A DNA stretch of 7,917 nt from an uncultured Lachnospiraceae bacterium (GTDB lineage Bacteria > Bacillota > Clostridia > Lachnospirales > Lachnospiraceae): NCBI GenBank assembly GCA_902796045.1, contig CADBNQ010000180.1, positions 1-7,917 on the forward strand, in the 5' to 3' direction. Shown piece by piece: positions 1-6,058 of the stretch. Under the pieces are notes generated by a model. That model did not search any database. It was not told the DNA's origin and saw nothing but the letters and a program-made list of their open reading frames with translations. The stretch's first letter is position 1. Each line of letters starts with the position of its first letter. The translations under genes were made by a program, and so were the position numbers.

Positions 1-945
1 GATCATGTCAGCCTTCTCTTCAGCAAGAAGCTTCTCTGCATCCTGCACTGTCTTTACCCCTCCGGTAAGAAGAACCGGCACATGAACTGCTTTCTTAACC
101 GCTTCGGATGTGTCGCCAAAGTAACCCGGATAGGTGTGACCCTTTCTGATAAAGCAGCAGGTTCCTCCTGATATATCCAGGATATCTACGCCAGCTTCTT
201 CAAAAAGCCGGCAGGCCTGTACGGCATCTTCTATGGTACTTCCTCCCGTAGTGTAATCACAGCCGCCCAGGCGAAGAGCAAAGATGGAGTCTTTCCCGAT
301 CACCTTTCTGATCCCTTCGATCAGCTCCAGATGGATCCTGGTCCGTCCTTCTATGGTATATCCATTATAGGCATCCGTCCTCTTGTTGGTGATGGGTGAG
401 AAGAACTGATCCAGCATATAAGCATGGGCTGAATGAAGATTGATCCCGTCGTAACCAGCTTCCATGGCTCTCTCTGCCGCTCTGATGTAGGCAGCTTCAA
501 GCGCGTGAATCTCATTCACTGTCAGGGGGCGCGGCTTCTCAGGATTGGCCCGGCTTCCCGGCCAGCCGCAGGAGACACTGATGTCGGAGGAGCTGACAGG
601 CTCTTCCCCGGTAAACTCTCTCCTGGCCCCGCAGCCTGCATGGCTGATCTGAAGGATCGCCTTGCTTCCGTTTTTATGTATGATATTGCAGATGCGTCTC
701 AGGCCTTCAATATCAGAATCTCTGGAAGAGGAAAGCTGGGTGGGGCTTGCCATACCGTCATTTCTTACATAGCTGTGCTCCACAACCACCAGACCGAACC
801 GGCCGCCCTTTGTCCGGGCATCATAATGGCGCTCAGTGTCTGCGGTAATCTTTCCATCCACACAGGTCTCACTGTGAATCGGAGCCTTCACCATGCGGTT
901 CTTCAGGACATGACCGCCCACTTTGATCGGTTCTTTAATCATCAT
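1..945 (-). CDS. NADH:flavin oxidoreductase, Old Yellow Enzyme family (3' end outside window)
   Basis: FMN-dependent oxidoreductase of the OYE/2,4-dienoyl-CoA reductase/enoate reductase group, expected to be cytoplasmic and to reduce activated C=C bonds with NAD(P)H. 315 residues are visible with no stop, so the C-terminus is cut by the window edge. The TIM-barrel signature is clear: KNRMVKAPIHSE (residues 16-27), LQISHAG (98-104), then GYDGINLHSAHAYMLDQFFSP (first G at 164) with the H-x-x-H pair H171/H174 expected to bind substrate, NKRTDAYNG (187-195), R225 as probable FMN contact and TGGV (294-297) for the FMN phosphate. His24 sits where YqjM has its redox-tuning Cys26; from memory FadH also has His there, which favours the dienoyl/enoate reductase side. 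Whether an Fe-S/FAD domain follows (about 650 residues in all) or the barrel ends near 340 cannot be seen. Start: two adjacent ATGs (945, 942) with GGAGGGAG 7 nt upstream of the first. A terminator separates it from the upstream operon, so it is probably its own transcription unit. Substrate unknown. Confidence 0.9.
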   Translation of the reverse strand, partial: MMIKEPIKVGGHVLKNRMVKAPIHSETCVDGKITADTERHYDARTKGGRFGLVVVEHSYVRNDGMASPTQLSSSRDSDIEGLRRICNIIHKNGSKAILQISHAGCGARREFTGEEPVSSSDISVSCGWPGSRANPEKPRPLTVNEIHALEAAYIRAAERAMEAGYDGINLHSAHAYMLDQFFSPITNKRTDAYNGYTIEGRTRIHLELIEGIRKVIGKDSIFALRLGGCDYTTGGSTIEDAVQACRLFEEAGVDILDISGGTCCFIRKGHTYPGYFGDTSEAVKKAVHVPVLLTGGVKTVQDAEKLLAEEKADMI

Positions 946-1145
946 CGCAACACTCCCTCCTCATAATAACCATAGTTAGTCAGATACATATTACAACAGA
1001 TCGGATAAAGTGATTTGCAGAAAACTGTTCTCTATTCTGGAATTCCTGACACATAGGAAAAGGCAGAGTCCCATGCAAATACATGAAATCCTGCCTAATG
1101 GTGTGAGCATTTTTTATGCTGCTCCACATATGAAGTTTTGTCGAT
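946..1145 (-). other. Intergenic region upstream of the flavin oxidoreductase gene
   Basis: This 200-bp gap between the cyclophilin stop and the oxidoreductase start holds the cyclophilin-side terminator (1058-1096) and the oxidoreductase ribosome binding site (953-960). The oxidoreductase promoter should lie between them, but none is convincing. Minus-strand candidates are TTGTAA (996-991) with TATGGT (974-969) at 16 nt, which would place the transcript start almost on the ribosome binding site, and a lone TAATAT (993-988) without a good -35. A small AGCAT/ATGCT dyad (1106-1120) lies just after the cyclophilin stop. No open reading frame of note is seen. Confidence 0.5.
1058..1096 (-). terminator. 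Rho-independent terminator after the cyclophilin gene
   Basis: Read on the minus strand, AGGCAG (1096-1091) pairs with CTGCCT (1066-1061). An inner CATG/CATG pairing closes a 6-nt loop, and the middle of the stem is mostly wobble pairs with one mismatch. The right arm runs straight into TTTT (1061-1058). It lies about 50 nt after the cyclophilin stop and before the next gene's ribosome binding site, where the operon should end. The short U-tract keeps confidence moderate. Confidence 0.65.
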
Positions 1146-1667
1146 TTACCTCTTGATGATCTCGGGCTCAGGGTATTCTTCCCCCAGCGTGTCCACTGTA
1201 ACGCTTTTGATCACCTGATCATGATAGGGCCTGTCCATAAAAGTCTTTTCCGAAGCAATCCGGTCAACGACCTCCATGCCTTCTGTCACTTTGCCAAAAG
1301 CCGCATACTCACCGTCCAGATGGGGTGCCGGCTTGTGCATGATGAAAAACTGGGAACCGGCTGAATCCGGCATCATGGAGCGGGCCATGGAAAGGACTCC
1401 CTCGTCATGTTTCAGCTGGTTGGGAAATCCGTTATGCGTGAACTCTCCTTTGATGCTGTAGCCCGGATTGCCCATGCCATTGCCGTTGGGACAGCCGCCC
1501 TGGATCATGAACCCTTTGATCACACGATGAAATATCAGGCCGTCATAAAAGCCCTTTTTGATCAGGGAGATAAAATTATTGACCGTATTGGGGGCAACCT
1601 CCGGATACAGTTCTGCTTTGATAACGTCTCCATTATCCATGGTAAATGTTACGATTGGATGTGTCAT
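1146..1667 (-). CDS. Cyclophilin-type peptidyl-prolyl cis-trans isomerase
   Basis: Cytoplasmic single-domain cyclophilin of 173 residues, close to the usual bacterial size (about 165-175), catalysing cis-trans isomerisation of Xaa-Pro bonds during folding. No signal peptide is seen. Motifs run in the expected order: FHRVIKGFMIQGG (46-58) with catalytic Arg48 and Gln56, SMARS (93-97), GSQFFI (104-109) with the substrate-pocket Phe, and HLDGEYAAFG (116-125). Aligned on human CypA, the Trp121 position is His116 and the His126 position is Tyr121. Loss of that Trp is known to lower cyclosporin affinity without abolishing isomerase activity. The start is set by GAGGAGG (1683-1677), 9 nt before the ATG. 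It is last in the operon, 70 nt after the EamA gene, and is followed by a terminator. The gap from the EamA stop contains an imperfect CAGCAG/CTGCTG hairpin without a U-tract, so read-through is expected. Confidence 0.95.
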   Translation of the reverse strand: MTHPIVTFTMDNGDVIKAELYPEVAPNTVNNFISLIKKGFYDGLIFHRVIKGFMIQGGCPNGNGMGNPGYSIKGEFTHNGFPNQLKHDEGVLSMARSMMPDSAGSQFFIMHKPAPHLDGEYAAFGKVTEGMEVVDRIASEKTFMDRPYHDQVIKSVTVDTLGEEYPEPEIIKR

Positions 1668-1676
1668 AAGTTAATT

Positions 1677-1683
1677 CCTCCTC
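1677..1683 (-). promoter_or_regulatory. Strong ribosome binding site of the cyclophilin gene
   Basis: GAGGAGG on the minus strand, 9 nt upstream of the ATG at 1667. It is the strongest Shine-Dalgarno sequence in the operon, suggesting that the last gene is translated independently of its upstream neighbours. Confidence 0.85.
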
Positions 1684-1737
1684 TATATTTCCCAGCAGAC
1701 AGGGGCCTGAAAGGGAGCTCGCCTGCTGTTTTGATAT

Positions 1738-2619
1738 CTACACTGCCAGTTCACTGATCAGGGCAGAGCCTATGATCATCACCGCGCCGACTATCCCGGG
1801 CACACTCAGAGGTTCCCTCAGGAATATGGCTGAAAAGATCAGGGCTGAAACAGGATCAATATAGCTTAACAGAGCTATAGACTGTGCCTTTAACCCATCC
1901 ATGCTGCCAAAATACAAAACATAGGCGATCCCCGTATGTACAAGGCCTACAATAAACAGAAGGATGACGGCGTTGAGGCTGATATTCTGTCCACTGAAGC
2001 TTTCAGGGCTGAATCCTTTTGTCAGCAGCAGATAAGGAATCATGATCAGACCTGCTGACAGGAGCTGTACTGTTGTCTTTGCGTAGGCATCAATGCCGCT
2101 GATCATCTTGTTCATGATGACAACAACAGAATAGAGAACAGCAGCGCCAAGCCCGAGAAGGATCCCATACAGGCTTCCACCCCGGGGAACACCACTCCCG
2201 GCCACACCGGACACCAGGACCATGCCTGCAACAGCAGCCGCCGCACAAATCATTTTCTTTAAAGTCAGCTTTTCTTTAAAAATGATGGGCGACAGCAGAA
2301 CAACGATCGTCGGCGCCATATAATAACAAAGTGTCGCGACCGGGACAGTGGTATAATTGTAAGCCTCAAAAAGAAGAATCCAGTTGAATCCCATCACAGC
2401 GCCTGAGACAGCCAGCCGCCAGAAATACCGTGGGGGGATCTCTTCTTTATGACCTGACCCCCTGACCCTGACATAAAAAAGCAGAAAGAGTCCGCCCAGT
2501 ATTCCACGGGCAAAAGCGATCAGGGCTGATGAGAGGGGAATATACCTCCTGAACAGGCCGATGGTCCCGAAAATCAGCATGGATGAGGCAAACATTACCA
2601 GTGATTTACGGTTATACAT
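1738..2619 (-). CDS. EamA/DMT-family permease (10 membrane segments)
   Basis: Integral membrane protein of the drug/metabolite transporter superfamily, 293 residues from the chosen start, typical for the family. It shows the internal duplication of EamA proteins: repeat 1 about residues 7-137, ending in APTIVVLLSPIIFKEKLT (102-119), and repeat 2 about 151-288, ending in the parallel IDPVSALIFSAIFLREPLS (254-272). Ten hydrophobic segments are expected, with a basic loop near 51-64. Members export amino acids, nucleosides or other small metabolites, and the substrate cannot be read from sequence. A longer reading frame opens at 2694, but those 25 extra residues are polar, lack a ribosome binding site and lie inside the nitroreductase gene. 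The ATG at 2619 gives the normal N-terminus (MYNRKSLVMF). It overlaps the nitroreductase stop by 8 nt and has no clear Shine-Dalgarno, so translation is probably coupled to the upstream gene. Confidence 0.9.
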   Translation of the reverse strand: MYNRKSLVMFASSMLIFGTIGLFRRYIPLSSALIAFARGILGGLFLLFYVRVRGSGHKEEIPPRYFWRLAVSGAVMGFNWILLFEAYNYTTVPVATLCYYMAPTIVVLLSPIIFKEKLTLKKMICAAAAVAGMVLVSGVAGSGVPRGGSLYGILLGLGAAVLYSVVVIMNKMISGIDAYAKTTVQLLSAGLIMIPYLLLTKGFSPESFSGQNISLNAVILLFIVGLVHTGIAYVLYFGSMDGLKAQSIALLSYIDPVSALIFSAIFLREPLSVPGIVGAVMIIGSALISELAV

Positions 2620-3106
2620 AATGGATTCTTGACTGATCACAACGGTTCTTCTGTGGTCTGGCCTCTGCGGGATATCCAACCGGGAAGATGGCAAAGGGTT
2701 TCAGGTTTGCCGGAAGATTCAGGATCTTCTCAACCTTCTGCATGCGGTCTTCGTGAGGCGCGATGCCAAGCATTACTGTCCCCAGCCCTTGTGATACTGC
2801 CGCAAGCCACAGATTCTCACAGGCAATAGACAGATCGATCTGAGCGTATTCCGGGAAGAAAATACCTTCCGTGCGGTAACAGGGAACGATGACTGTCCCG
2901 GCCTTTGCAGTACAGCCTGCATAAGGACTGGAAGCGGCAAGACCCGCTATAGTCTCCGGGTCAGTGACAACGTAGAACTCCCATGGCTGCTGGTCTCCCG
3001 CAGAGGGAGCCTGCATGGCAGCTCTGAGAATATAATCAATCTTCTCAGACTCCACAGGCTGGTCGGTGTATTTCCTGACACTGATTCTTGTAAATAATTC
3101 GTTCAT
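2612..3106 (-). CDS. Nitroreductase-family FMN protein (short form)
   Basis: Flavin-dependent NAD(P)H oxidoreductase of the nitroreductase superfamily, 164 residues, matching the compact clostridial subgroup; probably a cytoplasmic FMN-bound dimer. Evidence: N-terminal RISVRKYTDQPV (7-18) with the FMN-phosphate arginines R7 and R11, APSAGDQQPWEF (33-44), the helix DLSIACENLWLAAVSQGLGT (91-110), and C-terminal FPVGYPAEARPQKNR (141-155) followed by R159. In the PSAGxQQPW motif the common Asn is Asp38. The natural electron acceptor is unknown; nitro compounds and quinones are reduced by family members. The start has AAAGGAT about 9 nt upstream, and the gene follows exodeoxyribonuclease III by 20 nt, consistent with one transcript. 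Its stop lies inside the first codons of the EamA gene. Confidence 0.92.
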   Translation of the reverse strand: MNELFTRISVRKYTDQPVESEKIDYILRAAMQAPSAGDQQPWEFYVVTDPETIAGLAASSPYAGCTAKAGTVIVPCYRTEGIFFPEYAQIDLSIACENLWLAAVSQGLGTVMLGIAPHEDRMQKVEKILNLPANLKPFAIFPVGYPAEARPQKNRCDQSRIHYV

Positions 3107-3126
3107 TTTCTACTATCCTTTCTATC

Positions 3127-3954
3127 TTAAAAGTCCATCTCCAGCAGCAGAGGTGTGTGGTCCTGCCTGGGTCCGGAGTCCATCATCTCTGAGCGTACGA
3201 TCTTATCCTTTATCCCGTCGCTGACCAGGAAATAGTCGATCCTCCAGCCGCTGTTGTTGATCTTGCTCGTTCTCACCCTCTGAGCCCACCAGGAATACAC
3301 TCCTTCTATGTCACCATGCAGGTACCTGAAGGTGTCAGTAAATCCTTTTTCAAGGAGGAAGGTGAAACCTTCTCTCTCCTCATCAGTAAATCCGGGAGAC
3401 CTGCGGTTGCTCTCGGGATGGGCCAGATCGATCTCCTTGTGGGCCACATTGTAATCTCCACAGGCTATGACAGGTTTCTCCCCGGCAAGCTGACTGAGAT
3501 ATGCGGCATACTGCCTGTCCCAGATCTGCCTCTCTTCAAGCCTTCTAAGACCGTCGCCTGCATTGGGCGTGTAGACAAGACTGAAATAATAATCCGGAAG
3601 CTCCAGGGTGATGAGACGGCCCTCGCAGTCCATAGGCTCAGGTGCATGGATGACAGGGTAATCAGCCTTTACCTGAAGGTCCTTTCTGTAGAGGGCCATG
3701 GTGCCTGCATATCCCTTTCTCGCCGGTTCGCAGGAGCTGGTCCAGGCTATGTCATAATCAGGAAAATACTCTCCCAGCACAGCCGCCTGTTTCTTATTCA
3801 TCCCTTTTGCAGGCAGCTTTGTTTCCTGGAGGGCAATGATATCAGCCTCTTCCCGGGCAATACTGCCAAGCACCTCTCTGGACAGGGCCGCCCTGGGGCT
3901 GTTTCCTGTGAGGGCAGCATTAATCGAGTCTATATTCCAGGAGATATATTTCAT
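3127..3954 (-). CDS. exoA: Exodeoxyribonuclease III (AP endonuclease family)
   Basis: Mg-dependent DNA repair nuclease of the exonuclease/endonuclease/phosphatase fold, acting at abasic sites and 3' ends in base excision repair. The 275 residues carry all catalytic motifs in order: WNIDS (6-10, metal-region N7), ALQETKL (41-47, metal ligand E44), YTPNAG (128-133, Y128), GDYNVAH (166-172, D167 and N169), WRIDYFL (237-243, D240) and QDHTP (264-268, D265/H266 general base pair). The WNIDS form, in place of WNVNG, is usual in clostridial homologues. Start choice: the frame is open to 4023 and another ATG pair lies at about 3981, but the ATG at 3954 gives the family N-terminus (MKYISWN) and has AAGGAAGG/AGGAAG about 9-13 nt upstream. 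Second gene of the operon, 52 nt after the MATE-HATPase stop. Confidence 0.95.
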   Translation of the reverse strand: MKYISWNIDSINAALTGNSPRAALSREVLGSIAREEADIIALQETKLPAKGMNKKQAAVLGEYFPDYDIAWTSSCEPARKGYAGTMALYRKDLQVKADYPVIHAPEPMDCEGRLITLELPDYYFSLVYTPNAGDGLRRLEERQIWDRQYAAYLSQLAGEKPVIACGDYNVAHKEIDLAHPESNRRSPGFTDEEREGFTFLLEKGFTDTFRYLHGDIEGVYSWWAQRVRTSKINNSGWRIDYFLVSDGIKDKIVRSEMMDSGPRQDHTPLLLEMDF

Positions 3955-4006
3955 GGTGTTACACTTCCTTCCTTTCATCATATGTTTATCACCAGACACA
4001 GTCAGC

Positions 4007-5806
4007 TTATGCAGCGGAATCATACTTCAGATATACAATCAGGTTATTACTGTTAAAAGCACTGTAGTAGTGAACTTCCTCTGCCAGTTCCATCACCATG
4101 CGGATTCCGTAATGTTCCTCCATATCATTTCTATTCAGCTTATAAAACAAAGTCGGGTCGAATCTGTCGCTCAGATCCATAATGGTAAAGCAGATATTCC
4201 GGGTGTCTGAGAATAGCCTGAAGTCAATATATATCCCTTTTTTATTTACTTTTTCTGCATGATCCAGGACATTGACTGTCATCTCTTCCACAAACAGAGC
4301 CATAAGCCTTGATATCTTTATTCCTGCTTCATGCTGCATGCAGAAATCCTCTGTATCTCTGCTCACCCTCATCACGTCGTCTCTGTCCCGGATCTTGGAG
4401 TACATATTATCTGCGTCATCTCCACCAAAGTCCTTTGAAAGAAACATGACGTCTTTCCAGAATCGGGGCAGGCCCCTGTGATAAATACAGTTGCAGATAA
4501 ATATGCCCGCAAAGACGATGATCTTGCTGACCGCTATAGAGACCAGGATTCCTTTTGAGCCATATAGCTTACCAAGAACCAGTGCCGTGCCTGTGGGAAC
4601 GATAAAACGTTCAGAAAAGCTCAGGGCGCTTGCAAGCTTATGGTTGTTGATGCCCTGGAAATAATTCTGGATCAGGACGACGGCCGTGTCAAAGATAAGA
4701 CCCACGGACATCCACCGGATACTGTAGACTGTGAGCGAAACCACTTCTGGTTCAGTCGAATAGAGTCTTGTCAGCAGAGGTGCTGCCAGAAAAGTCACTG
4801 CTCCTGCTGCAAATGCCAGCTGCAGCCCGAATCTGAGAGCGAAAGTATACAGCCGTTCCAGCCCTTTACGGTCATTGGCGCTGTAATAGATACTGACCAT
4901 GGCCATGAGTGTTCTTCCGAGACCATTCGGGAGGCAGAAAAGAAATTGAAAAAGATCTCCCTGGATACCCTTTGCCGCAATGGCAGCGGTAGTCAGAGCA
5001 AGAATAACATTATAATAGTTGGTCACAGCATCACGTAGTGTCCCGGCAAGCCTCTGGATCAGAGCCGGCGATCCCTGCACTGCCAGATCAGGCAGCTGAC
5101 GAAAAGCCAATGCCTTCAGGGAAATACGGAAATAACTGTCCTTCTTTATCAGGTAATAGCATAATGCAATCAGCTGTGCATAGTATCCGGCAGAAGTGGC
5201 GATACCCATACCGAAGGCACCAGCATGAAAATAAAAGACATTCAGCATATCCCCCAGAATATCCACCGTAAACAGAACAATTGAGGAAACAGTAAAAAGC
5301 GTTTTCCCATTATCCATCACAAGGACAGGTCCTATGATCTGGACCAGCAGAAGCGCCGGGATCCCTAACAGATAGCCCCGCAGATAGCCATAAAGAAACG
5401 GACTCAAACCAGGATGCTTATGAAGGGGAATCCCGCTGATACGAAAAATGGCTTCAGGGAAAAAATATCCTGAAACAATCAAAACGGCAGCAGCGACTAT
5501 AGCCAGAAAAACTGTAAGATTAAAAGCTTCATTTGCCGAATCCTTATCTCCGATGGCAACCTTTTTTGAACATGTAAGGTTGCAGCCGGTAGAGAAAAAG
5601 CCTGCAATAACAAGGACTATGCAGGAGAAGGGCCTTAGCAGAGAAATGCCGGAATATGTATTAACGCCCAGATAACGGCTTGCGATAATGCCGTCTATCA
5701 TGACTGCGAGAACTGATGTGATCTCTGTCATGATCATGGCCGCAGCTGTTGTCACGAACATGGTTGATATATTATCGATTTTGAATATATCCCTTCTGCT
5801 CATCAT
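4007..5806 (-). CDS. MATE transporter fused to an anti-sigma-type HATPase domain
   Basis: 599-residue two-part protein. Residues 1-445 form a MATE-type transporter with about 12 membrane segments; the N-terminus (FKIDNISTMFVTTAAAMIM and later VMIDGIIASRYLG) is typical of multidrug/toxin exporters. An ordinary MATE protein stops near 450. Here about 150 cytoplasmic residues follow. From about 475 they resemble the RsbW/SpoIIAB-like HATPase_c_2 fold: N-box FVEEMTVNVLDHAEK (505-519; E507/E508, N512, H516), D-box-like IMDLSDRFDP (542-551; D544) and the terminal HYGIRMVMELAEEVHYYS (565-582) before a final strand. The nucleotide motifs are degenerate: the D-box glycine is Ser546, and the first glycine of the G-box is missing, leaving only G567. 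Cargo and ATP binding are unknown. The frame is open to a TTG at 5827, but AAGGGA lies 5 nt before the ATG at 5806 and 8 nt before a second ATG at 5803, so one of these is the start. First gene of the operon, with a consensus promoter upstream. No frameshift is seen at the junction, so the fusion looks genuine. Confidence 0.9.
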   Translation of the reverse strand: MMSRRDIFKIDNISTMFVTTAAAMIMTEITSVLAVMIDGIIASRYLGVNTYSGISLLRPFSCIVLVIAGFFSTGCNLTCSKKVAIGDKDSANEAFNLTVFLAIVAAAVLIVSGYFFPEAIFRISGIPLHKHPGLSPFLYGYLRGYLLGIPALLLVQIIGPVLVMDNGKTLFTVSSIVLFTVDILGDMLNVFYFHAGAFGMGIATSAGYYAQLIALCYYLIKKDSYFRISLKALAFRQLPDLAVQGSPALIQRLAGTLRDAVTNYYNVILALTTAAIAAKGIQGDLFQFLFCLPNGLGRTLMAMVSIYYSANDRKGLERLYTFALRFGLQLAFAAGAVTFLAAPLLTRLYSTEPEVVSLTVYSIRWMSVGLIFDTAVVLIQNYFQGINNHKLASALSFSERFIVPTGTALVLGKLYGSKGILVSIAVSKIIVFAGIFICNCIYHRGLPRFWKDVMFLSKDFGGDDADNMYSKIRDRDDVMRVSRDTEDFCMQHEAGIKISRLMALFVEEMTVNVLDHAEKVNKKGIYIDFRLFSDTRNICFTIMDLSDRFDPTLFYKLNRNDMEEHYGIRMVMELAEEVHYYSAFNSNNLIVYLKYDSAA

Positions 5807-5857
5807 TGATGTCCCTTCATAAATCAATATGTATTAATAGTATGGCACTGCAATCAG

Positions 5858-5887
5858 ATTATAGTTTACCCTGATAATCCTTGTCAA
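5858..5887 (-). promoter_or_regulatory. Consensus sigma-A promoter of the minus-strand operon
   Basis: On the minus strand TTGACA (5887-5882) and TATAAT (5863-5858), both perfect matches to consensus, are separated by 18 nt. Transcription would start near 5851, giving a leader of about 45 nt before the MATE-HATPase ATG. No other promoter this good is seen upstream of the following four genes, so it probably drives the whole operon. The sequence suggests strong housekeeping expression unless a repressor acts. Confidence 0.85.
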
Positions 5888-5974
5888 TAGAATACAAGCC
5901 CGAAAAGTCAGCGAAAACCCGGTCAATGCCCCTGCCAAACCTTGCTAAATTCCCAAAACCATGATAGCCTATTG

Positions 5975-5980
5975 TATAAT
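5975..5980 (+). promoter_or_regulatory. Candidate -10 element for the receptor gene
   Basis: Perfect TATAAT, about 80 nt upstream of the receptor start codon. At 16-19 nt further upstream there is only C/A-rich sequence (around 5950-5958), with no recognisable TTGACA. If used, the promoter would be weak or activator-dependent, in contrast to the strong divergent promoter. Confidence 0.4.
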
Positions 5981-6032
5981 CCGGAGCTTAACCACCTATG
6001 CTGCTTCTGAATTTTTTATGGGGTTAATGATC

Positions 6033-6050
6033 CCTATTATATAGGAAAGG
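6033..6050 (+). promoter_or_regulatory. Ribosome binding site with adjoining dyad, receptor gene
   Basis: AGGAAAGG (6043-6050) ends 8 nt before the ATG at 6059. Its left part is the right arm of a small perfect dyad, CCTAT-TAT-ATAGG (6033-6045). The hairpin is A/T-rich and weak, but AAAGG stays outside it, so it probably does not block initiation. Confidence 0.6.
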
Positions 6051-6058
6051 AATTCATC

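Larger units (their letters stand above)
5807..6058. other. Divergent intergenic region
   Basis: 252 bp between two genes transcribed away from each other. It contains the consensus minus-strand promoter (5858-5887), a plus-strand TATAAT (5975-5980), and leader dyads before the receptor gene: TTAACC (5988-5993) with GGTTAA (6022-6027), and CCTAT/ATAGG (6033-6045) next to the ribosome binding site. Between the promoters (5888-5970) there is C- and A-rich sequence without a clear operator or reading frame. Confidence 0.7.

Noticed and set aside
433..966. 177-codon open frame on the plus strand
   Set aside because: Antisense to the flavin oxidoreductase, whose TIM-barrel motifs are clear. The composition looks random and there is no ribosome binding site.
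1106..1120. AGCAT-T5-ATGCT dyad as a terminator
   Set aside because: On the minus strand the loop is A5 and no T-tract follows. The nearby 1058-1096 hairpin is a far better terminator.
1684..1737. Imperfect CAGCAG/CTGCTG hairpin between the EamA and cyclophilin genes as a terminator or attenuator
   Set aside because: No U-tract follows and the stem relies on wobble pairs. It could be an mRNA processing or stability element, but nothing supports that.
2620..2694. Upstream extension of the EamA frame
   Set aside because: The 25 added residues are polar, lie inside the nitroreductase gene and have no ribosome binding site; family members begin at the later ATG.
3316..4056. 246-codon open frame on the plus strand
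   Set aside because: It lies antisense to the exodeoxyribonuclease III gene, which has complete catalytic motifs. The antisense product has no recognisable domain, so it is a shadow frame.
5888..5970. Partial GTCA/CCC and GAAAA repeats between the divergent promoters as operators
   Set aside because: The copies are short, unevenly spaced and not clearly dyad-symmetric; they are indistinguishable from chance.
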